A stretch of DNA of 64,000 nt, taken from positions 558,001 through 622,000 of the forward strand of contig JAFEVB010000012.1 of assembly GCA_032629725.1 (NCBI GenBank), read 5' to 3'. The notes beneath the pieces were generated by a model. It was not told the origin of the DNA, made no database searches, and saw only the letters and a program-made list of their open reading frames with translations. Shown here one piece after another: positions 33,201 to 45,000 of the stretch (positions within the stretch are counted from its first letter, which is position 1; each line of letters starts with the position of its first letter). This stretch comes from Gremmenia infestans (Eukaryota > Ascomycota > Leotiomycetes > Helotiales > Hamatocanthoscyphaceae). Made by a program: the position numbers and the translations under genes.

Positions 33201-33931
33201 GGTCTGGACTTCCTCCCAGAAAAAGAATATGTGGAATTGTTTCATAAGGGGGGCGAATTGATCCGTAATAGTTTCCAAACTATTTATCGCGACATCAAAT
33301 TGACCATGACTTCGAATTGATCCGGCCTCTGCGCTCTGGGCCGATTCCAGCATAAGCCATTTAGCAATATCCGTACTGTTGTGCGGCGTTCCGAAGAAAA
33401 GTATCCCGAAAGTCGAGACAAATATGGTGTGTAAATGAGTTACCAACGCAGACGTTCTACTTGCAGAGTAGGCCAGCGCTTTCTTGACAATGATCCCACC
33501 AAGACCATGGCACACGAAGATGATGGGTCTGTGGCTACAATCCTCAATATTCCGATCACCCTCCAGGTTAGCCACCAGAGTATGGGCATGCCTTTGGATC
33601 ATGTCGGCGCACCCAGCGCGGTAAAACCCCGCAGCAGAGGCATCGTAACCGAATGACAAGACGCGTGCTACGGGTATGGCTTTGGGGAGCAGATCACGAA
33701 GCCAGAGGATTCCGGTATCAGGATCAGTCCAAGCTTCGATCGTACTCTCATTCAAGCCATGGATGGCGACGATGCTGTTGCAGTGACAATGAGTAATGCG
33801 CTCCAAGTTATAGATTCTCTTGGGATGATTGAAGCTTACTCCACTGAAGCATTCTGGCTATCCGAATCCGGACCCCACTTTCCGTCATTCTTAGACTTCA
33901 CCGTATTGAGGTGGAGAAGCTCTGATGGCAT
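30291..33931 (-). CDS. NLR-like protein: alpha/beta-hydrolase (SesB-like), NB-ARC and TPR domains
   Basis: Three exons (33931-33840, 33774-32674, 32616-30291) give 1,172 residues. Residues 30-320 form a lipase-like alpha/beta-hydrolase of the kind found at the N-terminus of fungal NLRs (IVAIHGLNES, PIIFVCHGLGGIIVKKALAYS, FFGTPHNSTD, SGMTKF). An NB-ARC ATPase follows: Walker A GMGGCGKT at 378, Walker B WLLIIDNAD, sensor TILITTRN and a GLPL-like LGYLALALIQAG. Residues about 640-1120 hold TPR repeats of the kinesin-light-chain type with ~42-residue spacing (GPKHHKTLIAMDQLG, GPDHDDTLAAMDNMG, GKEHPWTLWALCNLA). Such proteins are linked to heterokaryon incompatibility and immune-like cell death. The hydrolase nucleophile position is Gly121 (HGLGG) rather than Ser, so the domain is probably inactive. 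The first exon was placed by splice sites and by matching the neighbour at 36670-38025. Confidence 0.88.
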
Positions 33932-34405
33932 CCTCAATGATCTGAGGACTCGCGCAGAACAAGTGAGCTCGAGCAAACCAACATTGATTTCCACGCTACC
34001 GGCATCGTGGTAGAAGTTTGTCTTGCAGCATTAGACGGCGAAGGCGAAGTACTGTACCTATCTGTACACCCCATGCGCCCCCAACTGTTGGAAGGCCCGT
34101 GCAGTTTAGGAAAGGCAGAAAACGCATGCACGTCTGGTAACGAAACTATCATGCATCTTCCCCTCCCCCTTTCCCTCCACCCCACCCCACGCCCCAAACT
34201 GTAACCTAGTAATCTATGCGCTGCAGGGTTTCATTAGATGGGTATATGAGGAAGGTCGTCCGCCTGGCGCTTATCCTGGCGGTCGCCTGCATGTCTCAAC
34301 GGCATGGGGGGGAGTTCTCGATCATATTTATTTCTAAAACCTATGCACCTCTACTTCGTGAGTATCCTGTATCTCACATATGTTTGACATGTTTCCGTAT
34401 TTGCC
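33932..34405. promoter_or_regulatory. Divergent promoter region between the NLR and the CYP52-like P450
   Basis: 474 bases lie between the NLR and P450 start codons. It includes a C-rich tract near 34155-34195. A shared bidirectional promoter is possible but is inferred from spacing alone. Confidence 0.45.
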
Positions 34406-36180
34406 ATGAGCCAGTCTGTAATCCTTTCATTCATCGGAGCCTGCATTGCAGCTCCCATCATCTATCTTATTGCGAGGAGATATCTGGAATATCAGGTGAG
34501 ATCAAATTCCCAAAGTATATGCTGAGACTTGGATCTCTAAGGCTGCGAAATTATAGGCAGATACCGAGTTTGGTCGTCGTCATCATTGCCAACCGCCTCC
34601 GGAGCTGCCAAAAAGATGGCCTCTCGGTATTGACCGAATCAAAGAGCTCTGGGACTCCAATAACGATGGCCGTCTTTTGGCTTTTCTATGCTCTGTTGCA
34701 AAACACTATGAACCTCGAAACAACCTCTCTCAGTTTCTATTGTTTGGTCCGCGAGCATTTCACGTGTTACATCCGACAAATGTTGAATCCGTCCTCTCCA
34801 CCAACTTCGGAGGTAAGTCGCCAAATATTGGACGATAAATTCTGAAAGCATGATTTGTTAAATTCAAATTACAGACTATGGTTTCGGAGTTCGACAGGAC
34901 ATATTCGCCCCTCTCTTAGGTAATGGTATCTTCACTCAAGAGGGTCCGGCCTGGAAGCATTCAAGAGAATTGTTGCGAAAACAATTTATTCACGCAAAAT
35001 ATCAGAACCTCAACCACTTTCGAGAACATGTGGATAATCTCATCGCACATCTACCCCTCGATGGAGTCGTTGATCTCCAGCCGCTATTTTTTAATCTGAC
35101 GTTGGACACAACGACTGCTTTGTTGTTCGGACGTTCAGTCTACAGTTTGAGAGGAGACATCGACCAGGACAATGAGAACAAAGTCTTTGCAGAGAGCTTT
35201 AATATAGCATTAGAGGGCTTAGCTAAACGCTTTCGCATTGCCCCATGGCATTTTTTGTACAGCCCTAAGAAGTTTCGACAAGCTTGTTCCAATGTTCATC
35301 GTTTCGTAGAGCAATATATTCAAGAACGGAATTTGAAGGACGAAACCGAAGCTTTTGGAGAAGACTCGTATGGTTTTATCCATCAGGTTGCAGAGGAATC
35401 GGAGAATACCAAAGAACTTCGCGACCAACTCCTTAATGTGTTATTAGCTGGGCGAGATACTACAGCATGTTGCTTATCCTGGACTTTGTGAGTCATAGTC
35501 TTGATCTTCTATCACCCGTGTACACCGAGCTAATAGATGGATTTACCTATGCAGCCGCCTTCTTGTCCGACACCCTCATGCAATGAATCGCCTTCGTAAC
35601 GAAGTCGCCACTATTATGGGCGGATCAGATCAGCCAAGCCGAGAACAGATCAGACGAATGCCATTTCTTGCTTGTGTTATCAGAGAAAGTGAGTAGACAT
35701 CCTGTCCTAAGCGAATACCGAAGCTCAATCGATCTAGGTCTTCGTCTTTATCCTCCAGTGCCCTTAAATAACCGTACAGTCACGAAAACCACCATGTTAC
35801 CCACTGGTGGTGGGCCTGATGGAATTAGTCCGATTCTAGTAAGGAAGGGCGAGCTGGTTGTCTTTTCTCAGTACGTTAATTCTCGAAAGAGAAACATTTT
35901 TGGGGCGGATGCAGATGATTTTCATCCAGAGAGGTGGGAAGACGGTGGACTCTCAAACATTGGTTGGGCTTATTTTCCATTCAGTGGTGGGCCAAGGCAA
36001 TGTTTGGGAGAAGACTTCGCGCTCATGGAGGTTTCATATACTGTTGTGAGACTTTTACAAGCTTCTTTGGCCATTTCATTACCTGCAGGCGAGAAGATCG
36101 AGCCTGTTGGAATGGAGAGGCAACGACTAACGCTTGTTCTCCAAAGTGCAGATGGATGCCAGGTCCAGATCAAACGTTGA
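34406..36180 (+). CDS. Cytochrome P450, CYP52-like (n-alkane/fatty acid hydroxylase group)
   Basis: Five exons (34406-34495, 34557-34812, 34875-35487, 35555-35688, 35738-36180) give 511 residues. An N-terminal membrane anchor (VILSFIGACIAAPIIYLIARRY) places it in the ER. The I-helix is LLNVLLAGRDTTACCLSW, the K-helix is ESLRLYPPVPLNNRT with Glu and Arg present, and the heme loop is FSGGPRQCLGEDFALME with Cys453 as the iron ligand. NVESVLSTNFGDYGFG and the AGRDTTA motif are typical of the CYP52 clan, whose members hydroxylate alkanes and fatty acids at the terminal carbon. Substrate is not determined here. It lies divergent from the NLR and 490 bases upstream of a stand-alone hydrolase domain, an unusual place for a fatty acid hydroxylase. 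No reductase or other pathway gene is adjacent. Confidence 0.92.
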
Positions 36181-36669
36181 TAAATACAAACAAATGCACA
36201 ACTGCCTCCGAACTGAAATGAAAGAAAAGTCGTTGTAAGAAGCGAATGTTACATACATAGAAACTTCAAGCCAAGAAAACAACTGTGTACTAATAGCATG
36301 CTATTTATGACTGAGAAAAACGTCAAAGTCATCCTGGAACGTGAGCAACGACGTAATGAGCTTCGAATTTGTACCTACGATCAAGGAAATGCCTTTTAAT
36401 TGGTCACTGGCTCGATAGCAGGCGTAAGGCGCATATATTAAGTGACGAACCGGAAGTCCCGTATTTTACATGGGGCTGGGAGAGGGGGTGGAGGGGTGTT
36501 TCAGGCGACCACCCTCTCTTGCTGAGGCTCTGTTGGCAGCTTACAGCATGACCTGCCAGTATGATGCAACGACTTAACGCCTTGCTCCCATTTCTTCCCG
36601 CATTTCACCTCCATATTTTCGCTACCAGGTTCAACTGACAATCTAACTAATCCAGTCATAATCTCAGCC
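36181..36669. other. Intergenic region between the P450 and the stand-alone hydrolase
   Basis: About 490 bases, holding the P450 3' end and the upstream region of the hydrolase gene. No coding signal. Confidence 0.45.
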
Positions 36670-38025
36670 ATGAAGGCTACAACCTCGCAAGTCTATGGAA
36701 TTAGAGAGCTGTATCGCCCTACCGATGAACCAGCTGAGATTGAGTACGTAGGAGTTTTCATTATTTTCATGAACCGTCTATGTATGCTCTCATCTTCTTG
36801 AAAATTCTGGCCAGTCTGTGGCATTTCCGGTCTCAGGCTCAGAACCTTCCAGACTTTTGAACTCCAAGGATCGTTTGACATATGTGCCTCATATCTCTCG
36901 GCCCTGGACAATGACGAGAAACAAGTCTTGTGAATGGCACTTGCATTAAATCTGCATTCTGACGTATTTGTAACATTTAGTATTGTCGCAGTCCATGGGC
37001 TTAACGGAGACTCAATCAAGACTTGGACATCCGAATCAGAGGGCATTTGCTGGCTAAACCATCCCGATTTCTTACCAAAATACGTAAACCGGGCTCGAGT
37101 GCTGACTTGGGGATACAATGCAAACGTCTCTTCACTGAATGGAAAAACAACAAGTTCAGACAGGATTTTACAGCATGCTCAAACACTTGTTGCACAATTA
37201 CATGCTGATCGCGAGGTGTGTACATCTGTTCTTCCAACGAAGCAAGCCAGAATGAAGTAGGTTTATCCCATATAGACCAGCCGCTGACAGCTAGCAGCTT
37301 GAAGGTGCCCAAGATCGACCGATCATTTTTCTTTGCCATTCTTTGGGTGGTATTATTGTCAAAAGAGTAAGCCACTTGCTTCTATCCAAAATAATAACCA
37401 GATTCTAACGATACGGATAAAGGCCCTTGCATACTCCGCAAGTCGCAGTGCTCCGAAAATAAGACATCTACAATCAGTGTACACTTGCACATACGCCATT
37501 CTCTTCTTCGGCACTCCACACAACGGCTCCAACAAAGCCCGTCTCCTCAGCAGCCTCCAAAAACTCGCCACTCTCGCCATCCCCAAAACAGCAATGCAAT
37601 TCGAATCCAGCCTCTTGAAGGCCCTCGAGCAAGAATCTGAAACTCTGCAAAACATCACCGACCAATTCGCGCCTCTGATGTGCAACTTCTGCATCTTCTT
37701 TTTCTGGGAACAGGAGCAGACAGACTTGAAATATACAAAGGAGTGCATTGTGGACGAGGCGAGCGCGGCGCCTATCTTGGATGATACAGAGAGGAGTGGT
37801 ATCGCGGGGGATCATAGGGGCATGTGTAGGTTTGAAAAGAACACATCGCAAGATTTCCGGACGGTTGTCGCTGCGTTGCGGAGGTATAGTCAGCAAGCGC
37901 CTGAAGTAATATATGGAAGGTTGCTTGATGCGGGAACATTGGACAGAGACCGTCGAGGACAGGAAGCTATGAAGTTGCTGAGGTACGGAAGACCACCAAT
38001 GGATGGGAATTTAATAGAGTTCTAG
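36670..38025 (+). CDS. Stand-alone alpha/beta-hydrolase domain related to the NLR N-terminus (SesB-like)
   Basis: Four exons (36670-36743, 36981-37215, 37298-37366, 37423-38025) give 326 residues. DIVAVHGLNGDSIKTW, RPIIFLCHSLGGIIVKR with nucleophile Ser118, ILFFGTPHNGSNKA, EASAAPILDDTERSGI and DHRGMCRF follow the same order as in the NLR at 30291-33931, and many positions are identical. The serine is intact here. The protein stops about 40 residues after the hydrolase domain, with no NB-ARC or TPR part, so it is either a true stand-alone effector-type protein or a shortened NLR. The sequence downstream shows no Walker motif. The first intron is 237 bases, much longer than the rest in this window, so a small extra exon there cannot be excluded. 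Substrate is unknown; lipase or esterase activity is expected from the family. Confidence 0.82.
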
Positions 38026-39290
38026 TAGCAAGGACTACTAATAGCCACGAGAAATAAGGATCGATGGCCGTTAAAGAGCAGAGCACATTACTGCTTTTTC
38101 TTGGCCGAATTATTGCAATCATCGACACAATCAGCTGGGTGGGTTGTGTAACCCTATGTATCCTCCATTCTGCATGACAAGTATGCTCTTCCAATCTAAA
38201 CCCCATATAAGTCCAGCTAACCCGACCCTCCAATTCTCATTAATCATCATATGCATATTCCGTCGAGTTCCGTGGCAAAACCACGCCTTCTCGATCCGTC
38301 GAAGGAATATTGAAAACTAAAATTAGTAGGCATGTGCAGACGGCTGGCACCGAGAGACGAGAGACGAGAATAGAAATACATGCATACGTGCATACACGGC
38401 CGCGAAGGATCGAGGATCGCGACTAATAGTCTAGTCGAAGCGACTATTAGTCTAGAGAGAGGACTTATGTATTTTACCTAGATAGGATAGGCATTCTTCC
38501 TTCTGTCATCGAGGTGCGTATGAATTCTGGAATGGAATGAAGTGGAGGAATTTACTATCCTTATTGTATGCATGTTTAAAATGAGAGAGCTGTATGTACG
38601 TACGACTTACTCCGTACAGTGCTTACTATACACGTACATAGAGTAAGAAGCAGGTACGGTATTAATCGTACGGCATGGCAGAGAAGGACAGAGAAGGACA
38701 GGCTAGGAGTCAAGTGACTTTAAACATAGATAGATGCTGTACATTCATTACCGGCTTGCATGCAGGTTTTGTGGGAAACACGTGGTTGTATTCAACTGTT
38801 TTCGTACTAAATAGACAGACGCTGGATGGAGATGGAAGAACAAGCAATCATCTCAAGTTACAGGCTCAAAGGCTGTAGTAAGACGCTGGGAGCAGTTTGA
38901 AAAACTCACTTTGAAGACAGATTGCAAGAGTAAAGACACCTTATTCTGAACTTTGTATTTCTTATGTCTATGCATTTAAGCATGAATTCATGCGCATCTA
39001 TATTACAGTGCTCAAAGGCACGTCGCCGCCGTCACAGACATCCTAATTACAGACTTGACTCCGTCAAGCTCCTATACAGTTCTTCTATTCATCCAGACAT
39101 CGTTTGTGGCCGATGGACCATCCGTGGCTCATCCCAGGCCAAATTTTTGAAACCCCTCCCAATGTTAAATAGAAAATACTAAGGATGGTATCGAAGTAGA
39201 AACGCCTCCCAATGCATGAAAAACCTTCCCAATGTTGTCATGCTAATGCCCGCGGGAGATTAGAATGAAATTATTCGCATTAACACACGC
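38026..39290. other. Intergenic region, about 1.3 kb, with an inverted repeat
   Basis: AT-rich, no coding signal, and no leftover NB-ARC or TPR reading frame. Holds a perfect 11-base inverted repeat at 38421-38452 and several TACGTA-like palindromes near 38595-38640. Confidence 0.5.
38421..38452. repeat. Inverted repeat, 11-base arms with 10-base loop
   Basis: GACTAATAGTC at 38421-38431 is the exact reverse complement of GACTATTAGTC at 38442-38452. It could form a hairpin, serve as a transcription end in the convergent space, or be a remnant of a small element. Nothing else supports a mobile element. Confidence 0.5.
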
Positions 39291-42054
39291 TTACAAAGCG
39301 AGGATAGCAAACAACATGGCGAAAGACGCGCTGCCAAAGGCAACACGGTTTGAAGCCGCGGCTCCAGTGAATGGGACCTGGGATGGTACTGATGAAGCAG
39401 ATGCGACAGGCTTGCCGGTTCCGACGGGGATGGTGGCAACGGTCGTGGCCTTCCCTCCAGCGGCGGCAGATGTACCTGCAGCGGGACCAACAGTGGCTGG
39501 TGCGGTCGCAGCACTGCTAGCTCCGGCTGGAGTTGCAGCTGGTGCAGTGCCAACGATGAGAGCTGGTGCTGGAGTGGTAGCAGCGGCACCTGAAGCAGTG
39601 GCAGCTGGGGTAGAGAAGGCGACTTGAGGAACCGTGATGACGGTGGAGAGAACTGAGGAAGTCGAAGATGATGGGATAACGACACCAGAGCTGACACCAG
39701 TTGACTGGGTGCAAGGGACCACGAGGGTGGTGTAGACCGAGATGGTGGTGACTGGGTAGGCGGCCGATGAAGCTGAAGCGGTAGGCTTAGCAACCACGGA
39801 AGAAGCAGGAGCTGTGGCACCGGCAACTGAAACGGTAGTAGCCGTGACGGCACCTGAGGAAGCAGAGACTGAAGGAACGCCAGCTGCTGAGGCCGAAGAG
39901 CTTGGGGAGCTTGGGCATCCAGTGACGATGGCAGGGTTCTGGGGAACGTATGGGGCGCAGATACCCTGGAAGAAGGATGCGGCGGTAGAGATCTCAGCGG
40001 CATCAGCACCGTAAGCGCTGAGACATCCGTATACGCTGTTGACAAAGTCTGAGCTTGGGCAGTAGCAAGAGTGATCGGTGTTGTCAATGCAACCAACAAT
40101 GAAGTTCCAGGTGTTCAAGCATGCTGGGAGGACAGTTGGGCAAGGAGCGGTGACAGCTGGAGCAGTCGAGGAAACGGTGGCAGATCCGACAACCGAGACA
40201 GCTGGCTTGGATGAGCCTGCAGCACCACCAGCAGATGAGGCCACGGTAGTACCGGAAACAGATGCTGCTGGGGAAGTAGCAACGGCGGTTCCACTGACTG
40301 GGCAGACAGTGGTTCCTACAGCATAGGTAACAGTGACGAGAACAGTCGAGGAAGCAGGGCAGTTGGTAACAGTTGACGCACAGCTAATAGTGGTGGAGGT
40401 GATGGTAGTGGAGATAGTAGAAGTGGTCAATTGAACTGGGCTGGTGGCGACTGGGGTAGTTGCGGCGCCTGGAGCAGATGAAGTTGGGACACCAGCTGCA
40501 GACGAGGTAGCTACGACGGCAGATGAACCTGAAGGAGATGAAGCGGGGGAAGATGCACCTGGAGCGGACGACGCGGGAGCAGACGACGATCCAGCAGCGG
40601 TCTCGCTACCTGGGGCAGATGAGGTTGGCTTGCCAGCTGCGGATGAAGTTGCTACGGTCGCAGTTCCGGAAGCAGGTGTGCCAGGAACAGATGAGGATGG
40701 GACACCGCCGGCGGATGAAGATGCACCGGTTCCTGGAGCAGACGAAGTTGGCTTACCAGCAGCAGATGAAGTAGCAACAGTCTCAGTGCCGGAAGCAGGT
40801 GTGCCAGGCGCAGACGAAGATGGTTTGCCAGCTGCAGATGAAGTAGCAACGGTCTCGGTTCCTGAAGCCGGTTTGCCAGGCGCAGATGAGCTTGCCTTTC
40901 CGGTCTCTGTGGCAGTCACTGGGCAGACGGTGGTTCCAACGACGCTAGTGATGGTGACAAGAACAGTCGAGTGGGCAGGGCAGTTGGTGACTGTCTCTGC
41001 ACAGGAGATAGTCGTAGAGGTGAGCGTGGTAACAATGGTCGACGTGGTCAAGATGACTGGTGAGGATGATACTGGGCCAGTGCTGGCGGTGGTTGAGTTG
41101 CCGGAGATCACGACGGAGGTGGTACCAGCGGGCTTGGTCTCACTGGATGCTACTGACTTGGTCACTGAGGTGTAAACACCGGGTTGGGTCTCGGTAGTCG
41201 CTGGCTTGCTAACCGAGCTGGTTGCAGCAGGCTTGCTCTCGCTGGCTGGTCCTGACTTGGTCACTGAGGTGTAGACACCGGGTTGGGTCTCGGTAGTCGC
41301 TGGCTTGCTAACTGTGCTCGTTGGCTTGGATCCAGCGGGGGTGGTAACTGCTGGCTTGCTAACGGTTGAAGTGTAAGCTGGCTTGGTGGCAGAGCTTGCA
41401 ACAACACTGCTGGTTGCAGACCCGCACTGGAATCCAATGCTGCTGATCGAGATGGAACAGCTGGCCTTGGCGGCACCAGGAGATCCAGGGGTTTGAGTTG
41501 GGTAGTTGATGGTCAATCCGGTGGCACCACCGCACTGGCTGTTGGTAACAGTTGAACCCTTCGAATTGCAAGACTCGGTGTGCTTGCATGTAGATCCACC
41601 TGGCATAGCGTAGTGGAATTCGAGATCGCAGTCAATCTCGGGAGCGATCACTACGTGATCGACGGAGAAACCAGAGGTTCCAGAACCGCATCCGATGCTG
41701 GCAGAGTTGCCTGTGGATCCAGCGATACCTACAGCACACTTCGATCCACCACCTCCACGGCCGGTCAAACCAGCACGCTTGGAGTTGCCCCAGCTGCCAC
41801 ACGTGTAGCCTGAGAAGGTCAAACCTCCGTGGGATCCGATGTCCTGTCCGCTGGTGTATGAGTCCCAGGTGAAACCTGAGGATTGCTCAGAAGTACATGT
41901 GTTGTTGGTGTTACCAGGGCAGCTGTAACTGCCACTACCTGAACCCCATCCGCTCTGATGTATGTTAGTCAGAATTCAATAATTGAAGAGTGATGGTACG
42001 AACGCCTGTAGCTGCGGCGGCTCCTGCCAAAGCAGCAATAGTAAAAGTCTTCAT
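39291..42054 (-). CDS. Large GPI-anchored cell wall protein with CFEM domain
   Basis: Two exons, 42054-42004 and 41954-39291, give 904 residues. The signal peptide is MKTFTIAALAGAAAATG. A Cys- and Gly-rich N-terminal module (about 18-170; YTCGSWGNSKRAGLTG, SIGCGSGTSG) looks folded and secreted. Long Ser/Thr/Pro/Ala repeats follow and would be heavily O-glycosylated. Residues about 620-695 contain an eight-cysteine CFEM domain (CPTVLPAC, FIVGC, DHSCYCPSSDF, VYGCLSAYG, FFQGICAPYV). The end (GAAASNRVAFGSASFAMLFAILAL) is a classic GPI signal with a small-residue cleavage site and hydrophobic tail. CFEM proteins bind heme or act at the fungal surface in adhesion and virulence. CFEM near the middle, behind a separate N-terminal module, is not the usual order. 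The intron donor is GTTCGT, weaker than average, but frame and signal peptide support it. A high-GC reading frame on the opposite strand is an artefact of the repeats. Confidence 0.88.
40430..40915 (-). repeat. Tandem Ser/Ala/Pro-coding repeats in the CFEM wall protein
   Basis: Imperfect copies of a unit encoding about 22 residues (TETVATSSAAGKPSSSAPGTPASG) recur at least four times. Two larger units are also duplicated in the gene: one ISCAxTVTNCPAxSTVLVT block and one KPATTETQPGVYTSVTKS block. Such arrays vary in copy number between strains. Confidence 0.75.
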
Positions 42055-45000
42055 AATGAATAGATTTTAAGTAGTATAAGGCTTCTGATCAAGAATGTGG
42101 GTTTGGAAATTGTGGTACAGATGCAACTGTAGATAGCGACTGAATGAGCAGTTTCGTATGCCAAACGTGAGAAGGAATAAAGAGATATGAAGTCAAAGAA
42201 GCGAATGACTCTGACTGTCAAAAGGACGATGTTTGAATTAAGAGGTATGGAAAGAAGACACCTTAAGAGGATAGAGAGGAAATGAAAAGATGGACCAGAG
42301 GATTCACAGGATTATTATACTTTTGGCCCGGGGCGGTGGCTAGCGAAGGCCATGACCATTCCATAGCCTCCTCGTCCCATGTGAACCAGTCAGAGCACCT
42401 GTGCCCTGCCGCCAGCGGAGCGGTACCCATGATTACGGATGTCGGCCAGGGTTCATCCTTTGCGCGCGCGTTAGTCGCCGTTGAGCAGAATAGTGAGTGC
42501 AGTGAAGATTAATCTGCGATAAATGCGGGTCGATCTGAGTTAAACTGGGTGTGCCGTATACAGCAAAGGAGGAAGCGCATGGATGAGGAGAACTAGACGA
42601 GTACGGGTTAGTCAGGGGAGAGAGAGTGTTGCGGGGGGGTCAAAGTTGAGCTACTTGAAACGAGATGTGGCCAACTAATGCAGGTACAACCGCGAGGGGC
42701 CTGGGGGGGTGAGAAGCATAATCCATTGGATGCCCGTCCCCTAGACCGGAATATGTACAGGGAATAATCATCAATGCCTGCTAAAAGCGTCCGATCTGGC
42801 AAGAGGCTTCTGTCCTGTCATTCCATCAGGTCCTAAATCGAGCGCGCCAAAACTCTTCAGCGATCATTGTTCGGGGAAGCGGCTCCTTTAGGAAGGGCCC
42901 CTTGTGAGATACCTCGCTCGACCCTGGAATCCTGAGATGCCCAACGTTGTGCGGCAAATGTTCTGCACACAGGCAAGTCTCAGTCTGAGCGCAGGCCTGA
43001 TAAAGATAAGTCGTCTGATTGAGGGCTTAGACTCGTAGGTAGGTACAGTAGGCATGGATGGCATTTGCCATACGGAGGGAGAGTCGGAGGGAGGGGAGGG
43101 GTGACAAAAGTGCCCAGACCCAGACCCAGACCCGGACCTGGAAAGTCTTCGGTCTGAATAATGCGCTGGCACCCGTCCCGTATGCTGTCTGTCTGTCGTC
43201 CTCTTTACGCGAGGATTGGACCTCGAAGAATCGAAACATTGGCGCCTCGTATTGTCCCGATGCAGAAAGGAGATGGTGGATTGAGTAGCGGTAGTACGAA
43301 GTACAACGAGTCAAAAGAGGGCCATGTTGTTTTTAGAAGTCCATAGACGTCGGTCGCGGCTATGGAGCGCCAAGGAACAGTAAGCTCCAATCCTGACGAG
43401 CTGGTCGCCGCACTCCCTTATCATTGGTGGGCTGCACGTTTCAAAAATACATCTGTTTATTTTGGGGACCAACCATCTTCACCTCGAACCAAAACGTTGT
43501 TACATGAGGTAGGATGCGCTTATGTTGTACCAAAACATGCGTCCTATGAGCACACCCAACTCGCAACGCAACTGCCAGCTTGAGGCTACAGTCATTCGGA
43601 TGGGGAAATGACAATCATAGGTAGACAGGTGCGGGCTGCTCAACTGAAGTCTAGTATAGTAATCTTGTGGCTATGAATTAGAATGAATGAATGCGCTGTA
43701 ACCTAATCATCCACCAATCTCACCCACCACCAAAGCTCAATAGGGGAGGGACTCGGGAGGAGGGAACACGGATATGCGAGTAGCGAGCAAGTGGGCACAT
43801 TTGCTAACCAGATCCACTACAGTACCTTCTCGGATCGGAACTTCGGACTTAGTCTTTCACAGCTTCCTCAGTCCTCAGTCGGCCACTTTGCGTTGTACAC
43901 GGATTTCCTAGTGAACCGTACTCCATAGAACTTTAGAAGAAAGCAGAGACTAAAATCCGATCAATAACCTGGGAATAATTCATCAGATGATTAGGTAGGT
44001 TCAATCCGGCTCGCGGCTCGAGGCCATTCCCAGCCAGTCCAAGACTCCAAACAATTTCCACCGTTCAGGAGAAGAGAGCTCGCTTAGAGAACTTTCTCTC
44101 GCACGGTTGACGGTGCGATCTTATGATTCCCAAACAGGCAACATCTCCAAATGAAGCCTTCCTAGATAGGCCGCGTTTCTTTTCTTTGGCTCCAACTTTA
44201 CTGCTTAACATACCGGTATTATTACTACTCGATACTAGTAATGGATGCTACTCTATTTTCTTAGCCTGGAGGGGTAATTTGTCCTGCAGATCATCCGGAA
44301 GAGACGTTGCAGGCGAAGACGAAGACGAGGACGAAGCACCGGATATTTGGAGGCCAAAAGCAGTTAATTATTAACCATTATCAATTGGGTGGGTGCAGCA
44401 TGTTTATTTGCGACGTCTGACCACCTTGATAGAATACTACACTACTTCGAAGTAAATGGCATGTGTACTCTAAGGAATCAGCGCAATCCTTCTCGTTCTC
44501 GTGCTCGTGCTCGTGGCAGCTAGAAAGCAGCAATAACAAGCACACAAGCCAGTAACCCCTTTTCGGCGAATGCGACCACATGAAACTTGGACCACCCGTC
44601 CCACCGTCCCACAGCACGGCAAAGAGAATCGATCGAGGTTCAACGGTAACTCGATCCGTGCTTAATTTTAAAAACCGAAATGCGTACCTTGCAGCCTCCC
44701 ATGTCATCCATCGCTGGCTGTGGGGAAATCCTGCCATGAAACATTGGATTGTTTTGAAACATCCTGTGCTGCTTCACATTATGCAGTGAGAAAGTCAAAG
44801 TACGAAGTCCAAGGGAAAGAGAAAGAGGCTGTGCAAGAATTATCAGCTGTGCGGTGCATGAGTCTCATTTAATTCTACTTCTATCGACACAAACATGTGC
44901 CCACCACGCCTTAAAGCTTCCCTGATGCTGGTGAAGAAACTGCTGTTGTGCATTGCCGTTACTGTACTGTACATTATGCTGAATGTTGTACCCTGATTTG

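Noticed and set aside
39260..40099. Minus-strand 279-codon Leu/Pro-rich frame
   Set aside because: Shifted frame of the same repeat-coding region, low complexity, no domain.
40444..41175. Long plus-strand reading frame of 243 codons rich in Glu/Asp/Ala/Val inside the CFEM gene
   Set aside because: It is the antisense of the Ser/Ala/Pro repeats; repeats with biased codons keep the opposite strand open. The minus-strand gene has signal peptide, CFEM and GPI signal.
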